A stretch of DNA of 64,000 nucleotides from Pseudomonadota bacterium. Its GTDB lineage: Bacteria > Pseudomonadota > Gammaproteobacteria > Steroidobacterales > Steroidobacteraceae. Shown here one piece after another: positions 25,876 through 33,490 of the stretch. The notes under the pieces were generated by a model. The model did not search any database and was not told where the DNA came from. It was given only the letters and a program-made list of their open reading frames with translations. A program made the translations under genes and the position numbers. How positions within the stretch are numbered: position 1 is the stretch's first letter; each line of letters opens with the position of its first letter. Where the stretch lies: NCBI GenBank assembly GCA_016713725.1, contig JADJOO010000001.1, positions 251,059-315,058 on the forward strand, read 5' to 3'.

Positions 25876-25974
25876 CACGTCGTTCAACCGGAGCACTCCA
25901 CCCCGACGTCTTCGGGGCTAGTGCGCCTCGGCGCGGGTGAGCGTCGACGTTGACCACGTGAGAAGAGGCGGGCG

Positions 25975-26258
25975 ATGAACACGGTCATACGCCAGGAATC
26001 ACAGTCAGACGTCGCGGCCATTCGCGCCGTAATCGTGGCTGCGTTCCTGGTGCACCGCACACGGAGGCATTGGCAGCCTCCCCATGCAGGGTGCCCTGCG
26101 CATCGTGCGGGAGTGGGGTGCTGCCCGGTGTACCTCCGGAGTATTTCCAGGCGTTACCGTCTGGCGCATCGGTGCCCCACGGCGTAGTCACATATCATGC
26201 AGCATTCAATGAGCCAGTCCTGTCGGTGACGCAAGAGACCAAGGAGCCCAGGTCATGA
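25975..26258 (+). pseudogene. Remnant of a YhbS-like GNAT acetyltransferase
   Basis: The first 25 codons (MNTVIRQESQSDVAAIRAVI, VAAFL) match the start of YhbS-type N-acetyltransferases, and the last part in another frame (PPEYFQALPSGASVPHG, VVTYHAAFNEP) matches their end. A missing G near 26048 and loss of roughly 100 internal residues, including the acetyl-CoA binding motif, make it non-functional. Its stop overlaps the ATG of the SRPBCC gene. Confidence 0.6.
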
Positions 26259-26701
26259 CAAATCGTACAGTCCATCTCCATCTAGTGCTCCGTACCAGGC
26301 CTGAAAAGGTCTATCGCGCCTTCCTCGACGCGAGTGCGATGGCAAAATGGTTGCCGCCATACGGCTTTACGTGCCAGGTGCATCACCTGGATGCGCGCGT
26401 CGGGGGCACGTTCCGGATGTCGTTTCAGAATTTCTCAACCGGCAACGGTCATTCATTCGGTGGCGAGTACATTGAACTCGTCCCGAGCGAGTTGATTCGG
26501 TACACGGACAAGTTCGAAGATCCCAATTTGCCGGGAGTCCTCGAGGTGACCGTGTCATTGAAGCCGGTGCTCTGTGGAACCGAGGTCAGCATCACCCAGA
26601 GCGGTATCCCCGATCCGATTCCTCTCGAAATGTGCTATCTCGGTTGGCAGGAATCGCTCCTGCAGTTGGCCACGCTCGTCGAACCCGAGATTCCGAGCTA
26701 G
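26255..26701 (+). CDS. SRPBCC (AHA1-like) family protein
   Basis: 148 residues, intact. START-like/AHA1-type lipid- or hydrophobic-ligand-binding fold recognised from HLVLRTRPEKVYRAFLDASA, MAKWLPPYGFTCQVHHLDAR, VGGTFRMSFQNFSTG, GEYIELVPSELIRYTDKFED and the C-terminal CYLGWQESLLQLATLVEPEI. The ligand is unknown. The ATG overlaps the TGA of the preceding GNAT remnant. Common accessory gene, including on integrons and toxin-resistance islands. Confidence 0.85.
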   Translation: MTNRTVHLHLVLRTRPEKVYRAFLDASAMAKWLPPYGFTCQVHHLDARVGGTFRMSFQNFSTGNGHSFGGEYIELVPSELIRYTDKFEDPNLPGVLEVTVSLKPVLCGTEVSITQSGIPDPIPLEMCYLGWQESLLQLATLVEPEIPS

Positions 26702-26849
26702 CTGCGGCGACTGTATCCGGGACCGATCGCTGCCGGATGATTCCTGGACAGAAGTGGCTGGCGATCTGGCAGACAGCCCGCATTTCTCGTAGACGAGCCG
26801 CAACCAACCCATGCCACGCAAAATGCAGGCTGCAGACAAAGGAGGCCAT

Positions 26850-27236
26850 ATGCGAATTCCACCGGGCTTCAATACCGTCACGCCGTATTTCTTCGCCGAC
26901 GGCGCCGCTCGCTTGCTGGATTTTCTCGTGCAAGGCCTCGGCGGCGTGGAAATCGGACGACACATGGACGGTGATCGCATCGCCAACGCGCAGGTCTGCC
27001 TCGGCACGTCGACAGTCATGGTGAGCGAAGGGTCGCCAGCGTTTCCTGCGATGCCTGCGTCGTACTACCTCTACGTCGAGAGCGCTGACGCAGCCATGGC
27101 CAGGGCAATTGCTGCGGGAGCCACGAAGGTCATGGACGTCGCCGACATGCCGTACGACGACAGGCAGGGCGGCGTGAGGGATCCATGCGGAAATCTGTGG
27201 TGGATCTCCGAGCGCCTGATCGATGGCCCGTACTGA
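26850..27236 (+). CDS. VOC family protein (glyoxalase/bleomycin-resistance fold)
   Basis: 128 residues from ATG 26850, preceded by AAAGGAGG, a strong ribosome-binding site. It matches the PhnB/YdcJ-type VOC group (NTVTPYFFADGAARLLDFLV, AQVCLGTSTVMVSEG, YLYVESADAAMARAIAAGAT, GGVRDPCGNLWWISE). Such proteins bind small ligands or metals; no substrate can be assigned. Intact. Confidence 0.86.
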   Translation: MRIPPGFNTVTPYFFADGAARLLDFLVQGLGGVEIGRHMDGDRIANAQVCLGTSTVMVSEGSPAFPAMPASYYLYVESADAAMARAIAAGATKVMDVADMPYDDRQGGVRDPCGNLWWISERLIDGPY

Positions 27237-27269
27237 TTGAACCCGCATCGATGACGGTGGAGGCAGGCC

Positions 27270-27977
27270 ATGTTTTCTTCGATTGAGCGATCGCCACAGC
27301 GCTACGCGCGCATTGGCGGCGTCGTGTACCTGGCGATCATCGTGCTGGGCATCTTCGGCGAGGCATTCGTGCGCGGCACCCTGGTCGTATCCGGGGACGC
27401 GACGGCAACGGCCAATGCCATTGCGGCCTCGGAGTCCCTGTGGCGAGTCGGCATCGCCGGCGACCTGCTGATGCACGTGCTCGACCTGCCGATGATCCTG
27501 TTGCTCTATGTCCTGCTCAGGCCCGTCAGCGAGACGCTTGCCCTGCTGGCGACGTTTTTCAACCTGATCCAGACAGCCGTGCTCGCGGCAAACAAACTGA
27601 ACCTGCTGGCACCCCTCCTTCTGCTCGAAAACGTTGGCGGCCTGGACGCTTTTTCCCCGGAACAGTTGCACGCGCTGTCCTACCTGGCCATCAAGGCGCA
27701 CGGGTACGGTTTCGGCATCGGTCTCATTTTCTTCGGGTTCGCGTGCCTCTGCAGGGGCTACCTGATTTTCAGGTCAGGATATTTCCCCAGGTTCCTTGGG
27801 GTGTTGATGGCGCTTGCGGGCCTGAGCTATCTCAGCAACAGCCTGGCGTTGTTCCTGGCGCCGGCGCTGGCATCGGCGCTGTTTCCCGCGGTCCTCGTGC
27901 CTGCTTTCGTCGGCGAGCTGAGTTTCGCCCTGTGGCTGACCTTCAAGGGCGTGAACGTCCAGCAGTGGGCGCGCTGA
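27270..27977 (+). CDS. DUF4386 integral membrane protein
   Basis: 235 residues, intact, with six hydrophobic helices (YARIGGVVYLAIIVLGIFGE, LMHVLDLPMILLLYVLLRPV, LALLATFFNLIQTAVLA, FGIGLIFFGFACLCRGYLIF, LGVLMALAGLSYLSNSLALF and others). The signature FRSGYFPRFLGVLMALAGLSY is typical of DUF4386. Function unknown. The stop is followed directly by a cytochrome c fragment. Confidence 0.88.
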   Translation: MFSSIERSPQRYARIGGVVYLAIIVLGIFGEAFVRGTLVVSGDATATANAIAASESLWRVGIAGDLLMHVLDLPMILLLYVLLRPVSETLALLATFFNLIQTAVLAANKLNLLAPLLLLENVGGLDAFSPEQLHALSYLAIKAHGYGFGIGLIFFGFACLCRGYLIFRSGYFPRFLGVLMALAGLSYLSNSLALFLAPALASALFPAVLVPAFVGELSFALWLTFKGVNVQQWAR

Positions 27978-27980
27978 ATT

Positions 27981-28201
27981 CGATTGCGTGTGCCGTTTGT
28001 CACACGCCAGACCCGCGAGGTCTCGGAGCGATCCCGCCACTCGCCGGGCGGTCAGCTACGTGCCTCGTCCGCCAGCTCTACGATTTCAGGCATGGCACTC
28101 GTGCGGGCAGCAGCAGTATCCTGATGAAACCTGCCGTCGAGCGACTCGAGATTGAGGACATGATCTCGATCGCTGCGTACGCGGCTTCCTTGCCGCCCTG
28201 A
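27981..28201 (+). pseudogene. Cytochrome c fragment (C-terminal heme domain)
   Basis: A reading frame starting just after the DUF4386 stop encodes CAVCHTPDPRGLGAIPPLAG, YLVRQ-like LVRQLYDFRHGTRAGSSS and ILMKPAVERLEIEDMISIAA ending in YAASLPP. This is the C-terminal half of a class I (c4/c553-type) cytochrome with its CxxCH heme site. There is no signal peptide or start codon of its own, so I take it as a remnant left by a rearrangement. Confidence 0.55.
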
Positions 28202-28256
28202 CCAGTCAGGTTGCTCGAATGGCAGATAGCCATGAGACGTTAATTGCAAACCCGCA

Positions 28257-28810
28257 ATGGAATCGCAGATGAGCAGCTCCGGACGCCTTCCGCGACACGG
28301 TCCCGGATTCATACTCAGGCAGTTGTCGACCGCCGACCTTGCCGACTTTCAGGCCTACCGGCACGACGAGGAGTTGGGGCGCTATCAAGGCTGGCTGCCG
28401 ACCCCGGACGAGCAAGCCAGCGCATTCTTGGCCGAAATGAGCGCTGGCTCCTTTTCCGAACCCGGGACACTGGGTCCAGATCGGCATCGCGGAACCTGAA
28501 TGTCAGCGCCTGATCGGGGACATCGGCGTGTACCTCGACCTCGATGCCACCCGCGCAGAGATCGGTTTCACGCTCGCTCGTGTCGCCCAGGGGACGCGGA
28601 GTGGCCACGGCAGCGGTCCGTGCGGTGGTAGAACTTATCTTCAGGTGCAGCACCGCCGAGCGCGTCATCGGCATCACGGATGCGCGCAACCTGCCTTCGA
28701 TGCGTCTCATGGAGCGCGTTGGCATGCGCATGACGGAGACCAGTCAGGCCGTCTTCCGCGGCGAGGCCTGCGTGGAGCACACCTACACCGTGACAAGGGC
28801 TGCCACCTGA
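28257..28810 (+). CDS. GNAT N-acetyltransferase, RimJ/RimL type (two frameshifts)
   Basis: Three consecutive frames together make one 183-residue RimJ/RimL-like acetyltransferase. Frame 1 gives GFILRQLSTADLADFQAYRH; after an extra C near 28460 frame 2 gives GHWVQIGIAEPECQRLIGD and EIGFTLARVAQG; after an extra G in GGGG near 28595 frame 3 gives RGVATAAVRAVVELIF, ARNLPSMRLMERVGMRMTET. The acetyl-CoA pyrophosphate loop (RGVATAA) and the ARN-S-LMERVGM block are intact. Both indels lie in homopolymers. The acceptor substrate is unknown. Confidence 0.75.
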
Positions 28811-28828
28811 ATCCTTCATCGAGGCACC

Positions 28829-29233
28829 ATGGCCGCACACAATTCCAAGGCGGATACGAAGGAGGCAGTGGACGCACTGCTGCACTCGCTGAACCATCCT
28901 GCGACCCAGGAAATCCAGATGCTGCGGGCTATCGTCTGCGAGGTGAGTCCGTCGGTACAGGAGGGCGTCAAGTGGAATGCACCCAGCTTCCGGGTCGATG
29001 AGTACTTCGCGACGGTCAATCTCCGGGAAAAGCAGGGCGTCGGTGTCGTGCTTCACTTCGGGGCGAAAGTGCGCGATGTCGCCGCGGGCCAGGAGTCGAT
29101 CGAAGACCCGGATAACCTGCTCAGGTGGCTGGCGAAGGACCGTGCGACCGTGAAGTTTTCGGGCAGGGACGACATCGCCGCCCGCAAGCAAGCATTCCAG
29201 GCCGTGTTGCGGCAGTGGATCCGATTTGTCTGA
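28829..29233 (+). CDS. DUF1801 (YdhG-like) family protein
   Basis: 134 residues, intact. It carries the DUF1801 pattern: VDALLHSLNHPATQEIQMLR, VSPSVQEGVKWNAPSFRVD, EYFATVNLREKQGVGVVLHF and the C-terminal ATVKFSGRDDIAARKQAF. Function unknown; a small soluble protein that is common in genomic islands and cassettes. It starts 18 bp after the preceding GNAT gene. Confidence 0.85.
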   Translation: MAAHNSKADTKEAVDALLHSLNHPATQEIQMLRAIVCEVSPSVQEGVKWNAPSFRVDEYFATVNLREKQGVGVVLHFGAKVRDVAAGQESIEDPDNLLRWLAKDRATVKFSGRDDIAARKQAFQAVLRQWIRFV

Positions 29234-29353
29234 ATGCCGAACAGCCGACTTTCATGAGCCATGAACGCCACGACCCCGACGTTGCCGCGCGTGCCTTGAT
29301 CCGGTCGGGCGTGGCTCAGCGGCCCGTTCGAATGCTCCGACGGTGAATTGAAG

Positions 29354-29815
29354 ATGGCAGCTACAGTTCGCGTTCGCCCGGTCGAGCAAGCCGATCTCGC
29401 AGCCTGGACGCCGCTGTGGGACGGTTACAATGCCTTCTATGGCCGTGCAGGCCCCACCGCGTTGTCCCCGGAGATTACGGTCGTGACCTGGCGCCGCTTC
29501 TTCGACGCGAACGAGCCAGTCTTCGCGCTCGTCGCCGATTCCGCAGGCCGACTGGTCGGCCTGACGCATTTCCTCTTTCACCGCAGCACGACTCGGATCG
29601 AGCCCACGTGCTACCTCCAGGACCTGTTCACGGCACCGGATGCGCGCGGTCAAGGCGTCGGACGGGCGCTGATCCTCGGTGTGTACCAGGCGGCGCGGGT
29701 GGCGGGTGTCCGCGAGGTCTACTGGCAGACCCACGGGACCAACAGCGCAGGTCGCGTGCTGTATGACCAGGTGGCCAGGCACGCGGGCTACATCGTCTAC
29801 GAACAGGACGTCTGA
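29354..29815 (+). CDS. GNAT family N-acetyltransferase
   Basis: 153 residues from ATG 29354; an in-frame TTG at 29348 is possible. Typical GNAT core: VRVRPVEQADLAAWTPLWDG, FALVADSAGRLVGLTHFLFH, CYLQDLFTAPDARGQGVGRA (the acetyl-CoA motif R/QxxGxG/A) and WQTHGTNSAGRVLYDQVARH. This subgroup is often annotated as a toxin-antitoxin-unrelated aminoglycoside-like acetyltransferase, but the substrate is not known. Intact. Confidence 0.88.
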   Translation: MAATVRVRPVEQADLAAWTPLWDGYNAFYGRAGPTALSPEITVVTWRRFFDANEPVFALVADSAGRLVGLTHFLFHRSTTRIEPTCYLQDLFTAPDARGQGVGRALILGVYQAARVAGVREVYWQTHGTNSAGRVLYDQVARHAGYIVYEQDV

Positions 29816-29848
29816 GGCCGGCGGACGGCGTGACGACACGGGGGTTCG

Positions 29849-30319
29849 ATGAGCAGCTTCCAACTGGCCCAGCTGAATATTGCAGCGCTGCGCGAGCCGC
29901 TCGAGTCGCCGTCAATGGCAGGCTTCGTCGCCAACCTGGAGCGCATCAACGCCCTGGCGGAGCGGTCGGCCGGATACATCTGGCGGCTGAAGGATGACAC
30001 GGGCGACGCCACGTCGTTGCGCCCCTTCGGTGACCGGGTGATCGTAAACATGTCGGTGTGGATGGACGTCGAATCGCTGCGCCGGTTCGCATTCGAATCG
30101 GCGCACGTCGAGATCTTCCGCCGCCGCCGCGAGTGGTTCGACCGCATGAGCAATGCCTATTCGGTCCTGTGGTGGGTGCCGCAAGGACATCGCCCGACGG
30201 AGCACGAGGCGGCCGGACGTCTCGAGCACCTGCGCGCGAACGGCGCCACGGCCCACGCCTTCACTTTCAAGGACACGTTCCCACGGCCCCAGCTCGACGA
30301 GATGCAAGGCGCGTCCTGA
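29849..30319 (+). CDS. DUF3291 family protein
   Basis: 156 residues, intact. DUF3291 proteins have a dimeric alpha-beta barrel, monooxygenase-like fold of unknown role. Visible signatures are FQLAQLNIAALREPLESPSM, FVANLERINALAERSAGYIW, VNMSVWMDVESLRRFAFES and SVLWWVPQGHRPTEHEAAGR. It lies 33 bp after the GNAT gene and 17 bp before the DUF1697 gene on the same strand. Confidence 0.87.
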   Translation: MSSFQLAQLNIAALREPLESPSMAGFVANLERINALAERSAGYIWRLKDDTGDATSLRPFGDRVIVNMSVWMDVESLRRFAFESAHVEIFRRRREWFDRMSNAYSVLWWVPQGHRPTEHEAAGRLEHLRANGATAHAFTFKDTFPRPQLDEMQGAS

Positions 30320-30336
30320 GCCGGACTTCGAGCAAC

Positions 30337-30882
30337 ATGCCCACTTACGTTGCCCTGCTGCGCGGTGTGAATGTCGGCAAGGCCAAGCGCGTACCCATGG
30401 CGGACCTGCGCGACGTCCTCGCAGGCCTCGCCTGTACCGACGTCACGACGTTGCTGAACAGCGGCAACGCCGTCTTCAAGTCGGCAGCCCGTTCGCCTGC
30501 AGGATGCGCCGCAATGATCGCCCGCGCGCTCGCCGAGCGATTTGAATTCGACGTTCCCGTCGTCGTGAAGTCCGCAAGGGAACTGGCCGCCATCGTCGCC
30601 GGCAACCCCTTGCGCTTCACCGAGGCAGATTGCTCCCGCCTGCTGGTGGCGTTCGTGCAGGACGCCGGTGATCTGGCAAGGCTGCGCGGGCTCGACTCGC
30701 TCGTGGTAGCACCCGAGCAGTATGCGGTCGGCAGTCACGGCGCCTATCTGCTGTGCGCTTCAGGTCTGCTGGAAAGCAAGGCCGGTGCAGCGTTGCTCAG
30801 CAAGGCAGGTCCGACCGCGACGACCCGCAACTGGGCCACGGTCTTGAAGCTGCAGGCACTGGCACTTTCGACCGGCGCCTGA
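30337..30882 (+). CDS. DUF1697 family protein
   Basis: 181 residues from ATG 30337 (MPTYVALLRGVNVGKAKRVP). The family pattern YVALLRGVNVG...LNSGNAVF...FDVPVVVKSARELAAIVAGN...TTRNWATVLKL is complete. DUF1697 proteins are widespread, structurally alpha/beta and functionally unassigned. Intact; the TGA is followed 45 bp later by the PanD-like gene. Confidence 0.9.
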   Translation: MPTYVALLRGVNVGKAKRVPMADLRDVLAGLACTDVTTLLNSGNAVFKSAARSPAGCAAMIARALAERFEFDVPVVVKSARELAAIVAGNPLRFTEADCSRLLVAFVQDAGDLARLRGLDSLVVAPEQYAVGSHGAYLLCASGLLESKAGAALLSKAGPTATTRNWATVLKLQALALSTGA

Positions 30883-30927
30883 GCCTGCGACACTGCGGAC
30901 AACCGTCCATGCGAGGTCCGGCCACTC

Positions 30928-31350
30928 ATGTTGATCCGAGCGTGCAAGTCCAAGATCCACCGCGCGACCGTGACCCGGGCCGACCTCGATTACGTCGGCT
31001 CGATCACCATTGACCAGGCGCTGCTCGATGCCAGCGACCTGCAGCCCTACCAGTACGTCAACATCACGAACGTCTCGAACGGTGTGTTCTGGCAGACCTA
31101 CGTGATCGCCGCGCCCAGGGGCAGCGGCCGTGTCGAGCTGAACGGACCGCCGGCACGGCACTTCCAGGCCGGGGACAAGATCATCGTGCTTGGCGAGGCC
31201 TGGCTCGAGCCGTCCGAACTCAAGGGCCTCGATCCGAAAATTGTCATCGTCGAGGGTGACGACGGCGCCAGGAAGTTGACGGACCGGAACCGGAAATTCC
31301 GGCTGCTGGCCCACAGCAAAGTGAGGAACACTCCGCGCAAGAGGGTCTGA
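30928..31350 (+). CDS. panD: PanD-like pyruvoyl decarboxylase (atypical aspartate 1-decarboxylase)
   Basis: 140 residues; E. coli PanD has 126. PanD cleaves itself at Gly24-Ser25 to make a pyruvoyl group and decarboxylates aspartate to beta-alanine for pantothenate. Here KSKIHRATVTRADLDYVGS places Gly24-Ser25 exactly, Lys9 and His11 are kept, and Thr57-Tyr58 and Asn72 align. However Arg54, which holds the substrate carboxylate in E. coli, aligns with Phe (NGVFWQTY), the Ala74-Ala75 pair is Pro-Pro, and the C-terminus has a basic extension (VRNTPRKRV). No panB/panC is nearby. It may be a paralogue with another substrate; this is inference. Confidence 0.75.
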   Translation: MLIRACKSKIHRATVTRADLDYVGSITIDQALLDASDLQPYQYVNITNVSNGVFWQTYVIAAPRGSGRVELNGPPARHFQAGDKIIVLGEAWLEPSELKGLDPKIVIVEGDDGARKLTDRNRKFRLLAHSKVRNTPRKRV

Positions 31351-31355
31351 ACGGG

Positions 31356-31643
31356 ATGCAACCGAGGTTCTTCGCCAGGCCCACGGGTCTAGCGGCGTAC
31401 CAGTGCCGCACCGAAGGCAGGACGCGCGTCTATTCCTACGAGCAGGTTGTCGATGCGCAACTCACGGACGAGGAGCAGCGGGTGTTCCGGCGCGACAAGG
31501 CCGCGTGGCAATACTTCGAATCGGCTCCGCCGGGTTATCGTCGGGCTGTTTCGCACTGGATCGTTGCCGCCAGGCGACCCGAGCCCCGCGCGCGCCGACT
31601 CCAGCAGTTGATGGCGGCGTGTGCGGCAGGAAAACGCCCTTAG
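31356..31643 (+). CDS. YdeI/OmpD-associated family protein, internally shortened
   Basis: 95 residues, where the family usually has about 190. The C-terminal half is normal for the family (EQVVDAQLTDEEQRVFRRDK, AAWQYFESAPPGYRRAVSHW and the Arg-rich ARRLQQLMAACAAGKRP). The first residues MQPRFFARP resemble the family's usual start (M-P-FFA-P), so the product looks like the two ends joined after an in-frame loss of roughly 90-100 residues near 31380. The start is 6 bp after the PanD-like stop. Probably not functional, or only a C-terminal domain. Confidence 0.6.
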   Translation: MQPRFFARPTGLAAYQCRTEGRTRVYSYEQVVDAQLTDEEQRVFRRDKAAWQYFESAPPGYRRAVSHWIVAARRPEPRARRLQQLMAACAAGKRP

Positions 31644-31714
31644 TTAGGGATGGCGCCCCGGGTTCGCTATGCTGTGTGAACGGGTTGCAAGCAGCGCCTG
31701 GCCAGGAGGTAATC

Positions 31715-32119
31715 ATGTTGCTTGGATTGCGCACGGCGGTGTATCCCGTCCAGGACCTCGGGGCAGCGAAGGCCTGGTATGCCAGGGTGATCGGGCACGC
31801 GCCGTATTTCGATCAACCGTTCTACGTGGGCTTCGACGTCGGCGGGTTCGAACTGGGTCTCGTGCCCGAGGGCGTGCCCGGCACGGTGGGTCCACAACCG
31901 CTGTGGGGCGTGGCGAGTGCCGTCGACTCGCTGGCCCGGTTGGTCGATCTCGGCGCCGAGGTACTGGACCCGGTGCAGGACGTCGGCGAGGGTATCCGCG
32001 TCGCGGCGGTCCGGGACCCGTTCGGCAACCGTCTTGGCATCATCGAGAATCCGCACTTCGCCGGGTTCCGTCCCCTGATGCCGCAGCGGGCGACCGCAAG
32101 CGAGGAATGCAGCCGATGA
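31715..32119 (+). CDS. VOC family protein
   Basis: 134 residues from ATG 31715 with AGGAGGT 4 bp upstream. Glyoxalase-type fold: GLRTAVYPVQDLGAAKAWYA, YFDQPFYVGFDVGGFELGLV, VDLGAEVLDPVQDVGEGIRV and AAVRDPFGNRLGIIENPHF. The GFDVGGFELGL and DPFGNRLGIIENP metal-ligand positions (Glu, His/Glu) are retained. Substrate unknown. The TGA overlaps the next ATG (ATGA), so it is coupled to the DUF6265 gene. Confidence 0.87.
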   Translation: MLLGLRTAVYPVQDLGAAKAWYARVIGHAPYFDQPFYVGFDVGGFELGLVPEGVPGTVGPQPLWGVASAVDSLARLVDLGAEVLDPVQDVGEGIRVAAVRDPFGNRLGIIENPHFAGFRPLMPQRATASEECSR

Positions 32120-32601
32120 ACGTGTGTCGCCAACAAGTACTGACGGCGGTCATGTCGCTCGCGACGACGTTCTCCGCCGCTGCCGCCGAGCCGCGGTTCG
32201 AACACCTGTCCTGGCTCGCTGGCTGCTGGAAGAGTCCAGTCGGTGAGCCCGGCACGGTCGAGCAGTGGACACCTGTCGCGGGGGGAACGATGCTGGGGTT
32301 GAGCCGCACGGTCGACGGCGGCACAACGGTCATGTACGAGTTCATGCGCATTGCACGCGACGACTCGGGTCGCCTCAGCTTCTTCGCGCAACCGCGGGGC
32401 GTGGCACCTGCCGTATTTCCGGCCATCCGCACTAGCCCGACGGAGGTCGTCTTCGAGAATGCGGCACACGACTTCCCGCAGCGCATCGTCTATCGTTTCG
32501 AGGCGCCGGCCACCCTGCGTGCCCACATCGAAGGCACGATCGACGGCAAGTCCCGGCGGGAGGACTTCCACTTCGTGCGCGGCAGTTGTGAATCGAACTG
32601 A
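32116..32601 (+). CDS. Exported DUF6265 protein
   Basis: 161 residues. The N-terminus MNVCRQQVLTAVMSLATTFS with AAAAEP is a signal peptide, so it is probably periplasmic. The domain matches DUF6265 (FEHLSWLAGCWKSPVGEPGT, VEQWTPVAGGTMLGLSRTVD, YEFMRIARDDSGRLSFFAQP and FENAAHDFPQRIVYRF), a lipocalin-like fold of unknown function. Translationally coupled to the VOC gene upstream. Intact. Confidence 0.85.
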   Translation: MNVCRQQVLTAVMSLATTFSAAAAEPRFEHLSWLAGCWKSPVGEPGTVEQWTPVAGGTMLGLSRTVDGGTTVMYEFMRIARDDSGRLSFFAQPRGVAPAVFPAIRTSPTEVVFENAAHDFPQRIVYRFEAPATLRAHIEGTIDGKSRREDFHFVRGSCESN

Positions 32602-32631
32602 TTCCAGGCGCAACGGCCGGGGAGCGGCTGG

Positions 32632-33324
32632 ATGAACTGGCTGGCACGCCGGACCGCTGCGCGGCGACGCAGCGTCGGCAAATACGACGCAGCCGAGGCC
32701 CGGACCTACGGCGAGACGCAGGGTCTTGGCTGGCTTACGGCCGACGAGGAGAGCGCTTACCTCACCGACCTGAGCCGGGTCGTGCATCTCGCGCCCGGCA
32801 CGAACGTTCTCGACATCGGCGCCGGCACCGGCGTGATGTGCTCGATGCTGCGACGCCTGCCCGGCATTGAGCTCACTGCGCTCGAACCCTCAGCCGCGAT
32901 GCTGGCCATTCTGCAGGCGAAACCCGAACTCGCAAACGTTAGAGCGATCAATGGGTTCTGCGATGAACCTCAGGACCATGATCGATTCGAGGTTGCGCAG
33001 TTCGACGCCATCGTGTCACGGCAGCTCGTGAATGGGCTCTTCGATCCGCTGCTCGCGTTCCGTCATTGGCATCACTGGCTGAAGCCCGCAGGCACCGTCA
33101 TCGTCGTCGACGGACTCTACGGACGCGACGGCTGGGTCGGTCGCTGGGAGGAGGAAGTCGACGCGTTGCCGCTCGCGGCATCGCAATCGATGGCGTCGAC
33201 TCCCTACCTGCTCGAAGCGTGCGGGTTCCACATTGAAGTCGTGGAGCGCATGGCGACGGTGAACGCCTTGCCGACGACACGCACTCCGCGCTACGTCGTC
33301 GTCGCGCGCAAGTCGACGCGCTGA
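32632..33324 (+). CDS. Class I SAM-dependent methyltransferase
   Basis: 230 residues. The SAM-binding motif I VLDIGAGTGVMCSML lies at about residues 59-73, motif II LTALEPSAAMLAILQ follows, and FDAIVSRQLVNGLFDPLLAF marks the post-II region. The subgroup is the UbiE/Methyltransf_25-like small-molecule type; the substrate is unknown. Last gene of the accessory tract, before the convergent glcF gene. Intact. Confidence 0.85.
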   Translation: MNWLARRTAARRRSVGKYDAAEARTYGETQGLGWLTADEESAYLTDLSRVVHLAPGTNVLDIGAGTGVMCSMLRRLPGIELTALEPSAAMLAILQAKPELANVRAINGFCDEPQDHDRFEVAQFDAIVSRQLVNGLFDPLLAFRHWHHWLKPAGTVIVVDGLYGRDGWVGRWEEEVDALPLAASQSMASTPYLLEACGFHIEVVERMATVNALPTTRTPRYVVVARKSTR

Positions 33325-33490
33325 CTGTGATCGCGGCGCCGATTCGGCACTGCCATGGTCAATCGAGCGCAACCACTGTTCGATATCTGCCTCAAGAGCG
33401 TTTCTGCGGCGCTGTGACGCGCGCAGCGCGCAACCCGCAGCGTGCGGCCGCATGCGTCACAAGGACGCTCCACGTCGCTGAGAATTCGTT

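Noticed and set aside
21176..33490. A genomic island integrated into tRNA-Gln
   Set aside because: No integrase is present, and I found no repeat of the tRNA 3' end near the right edge of the tract.
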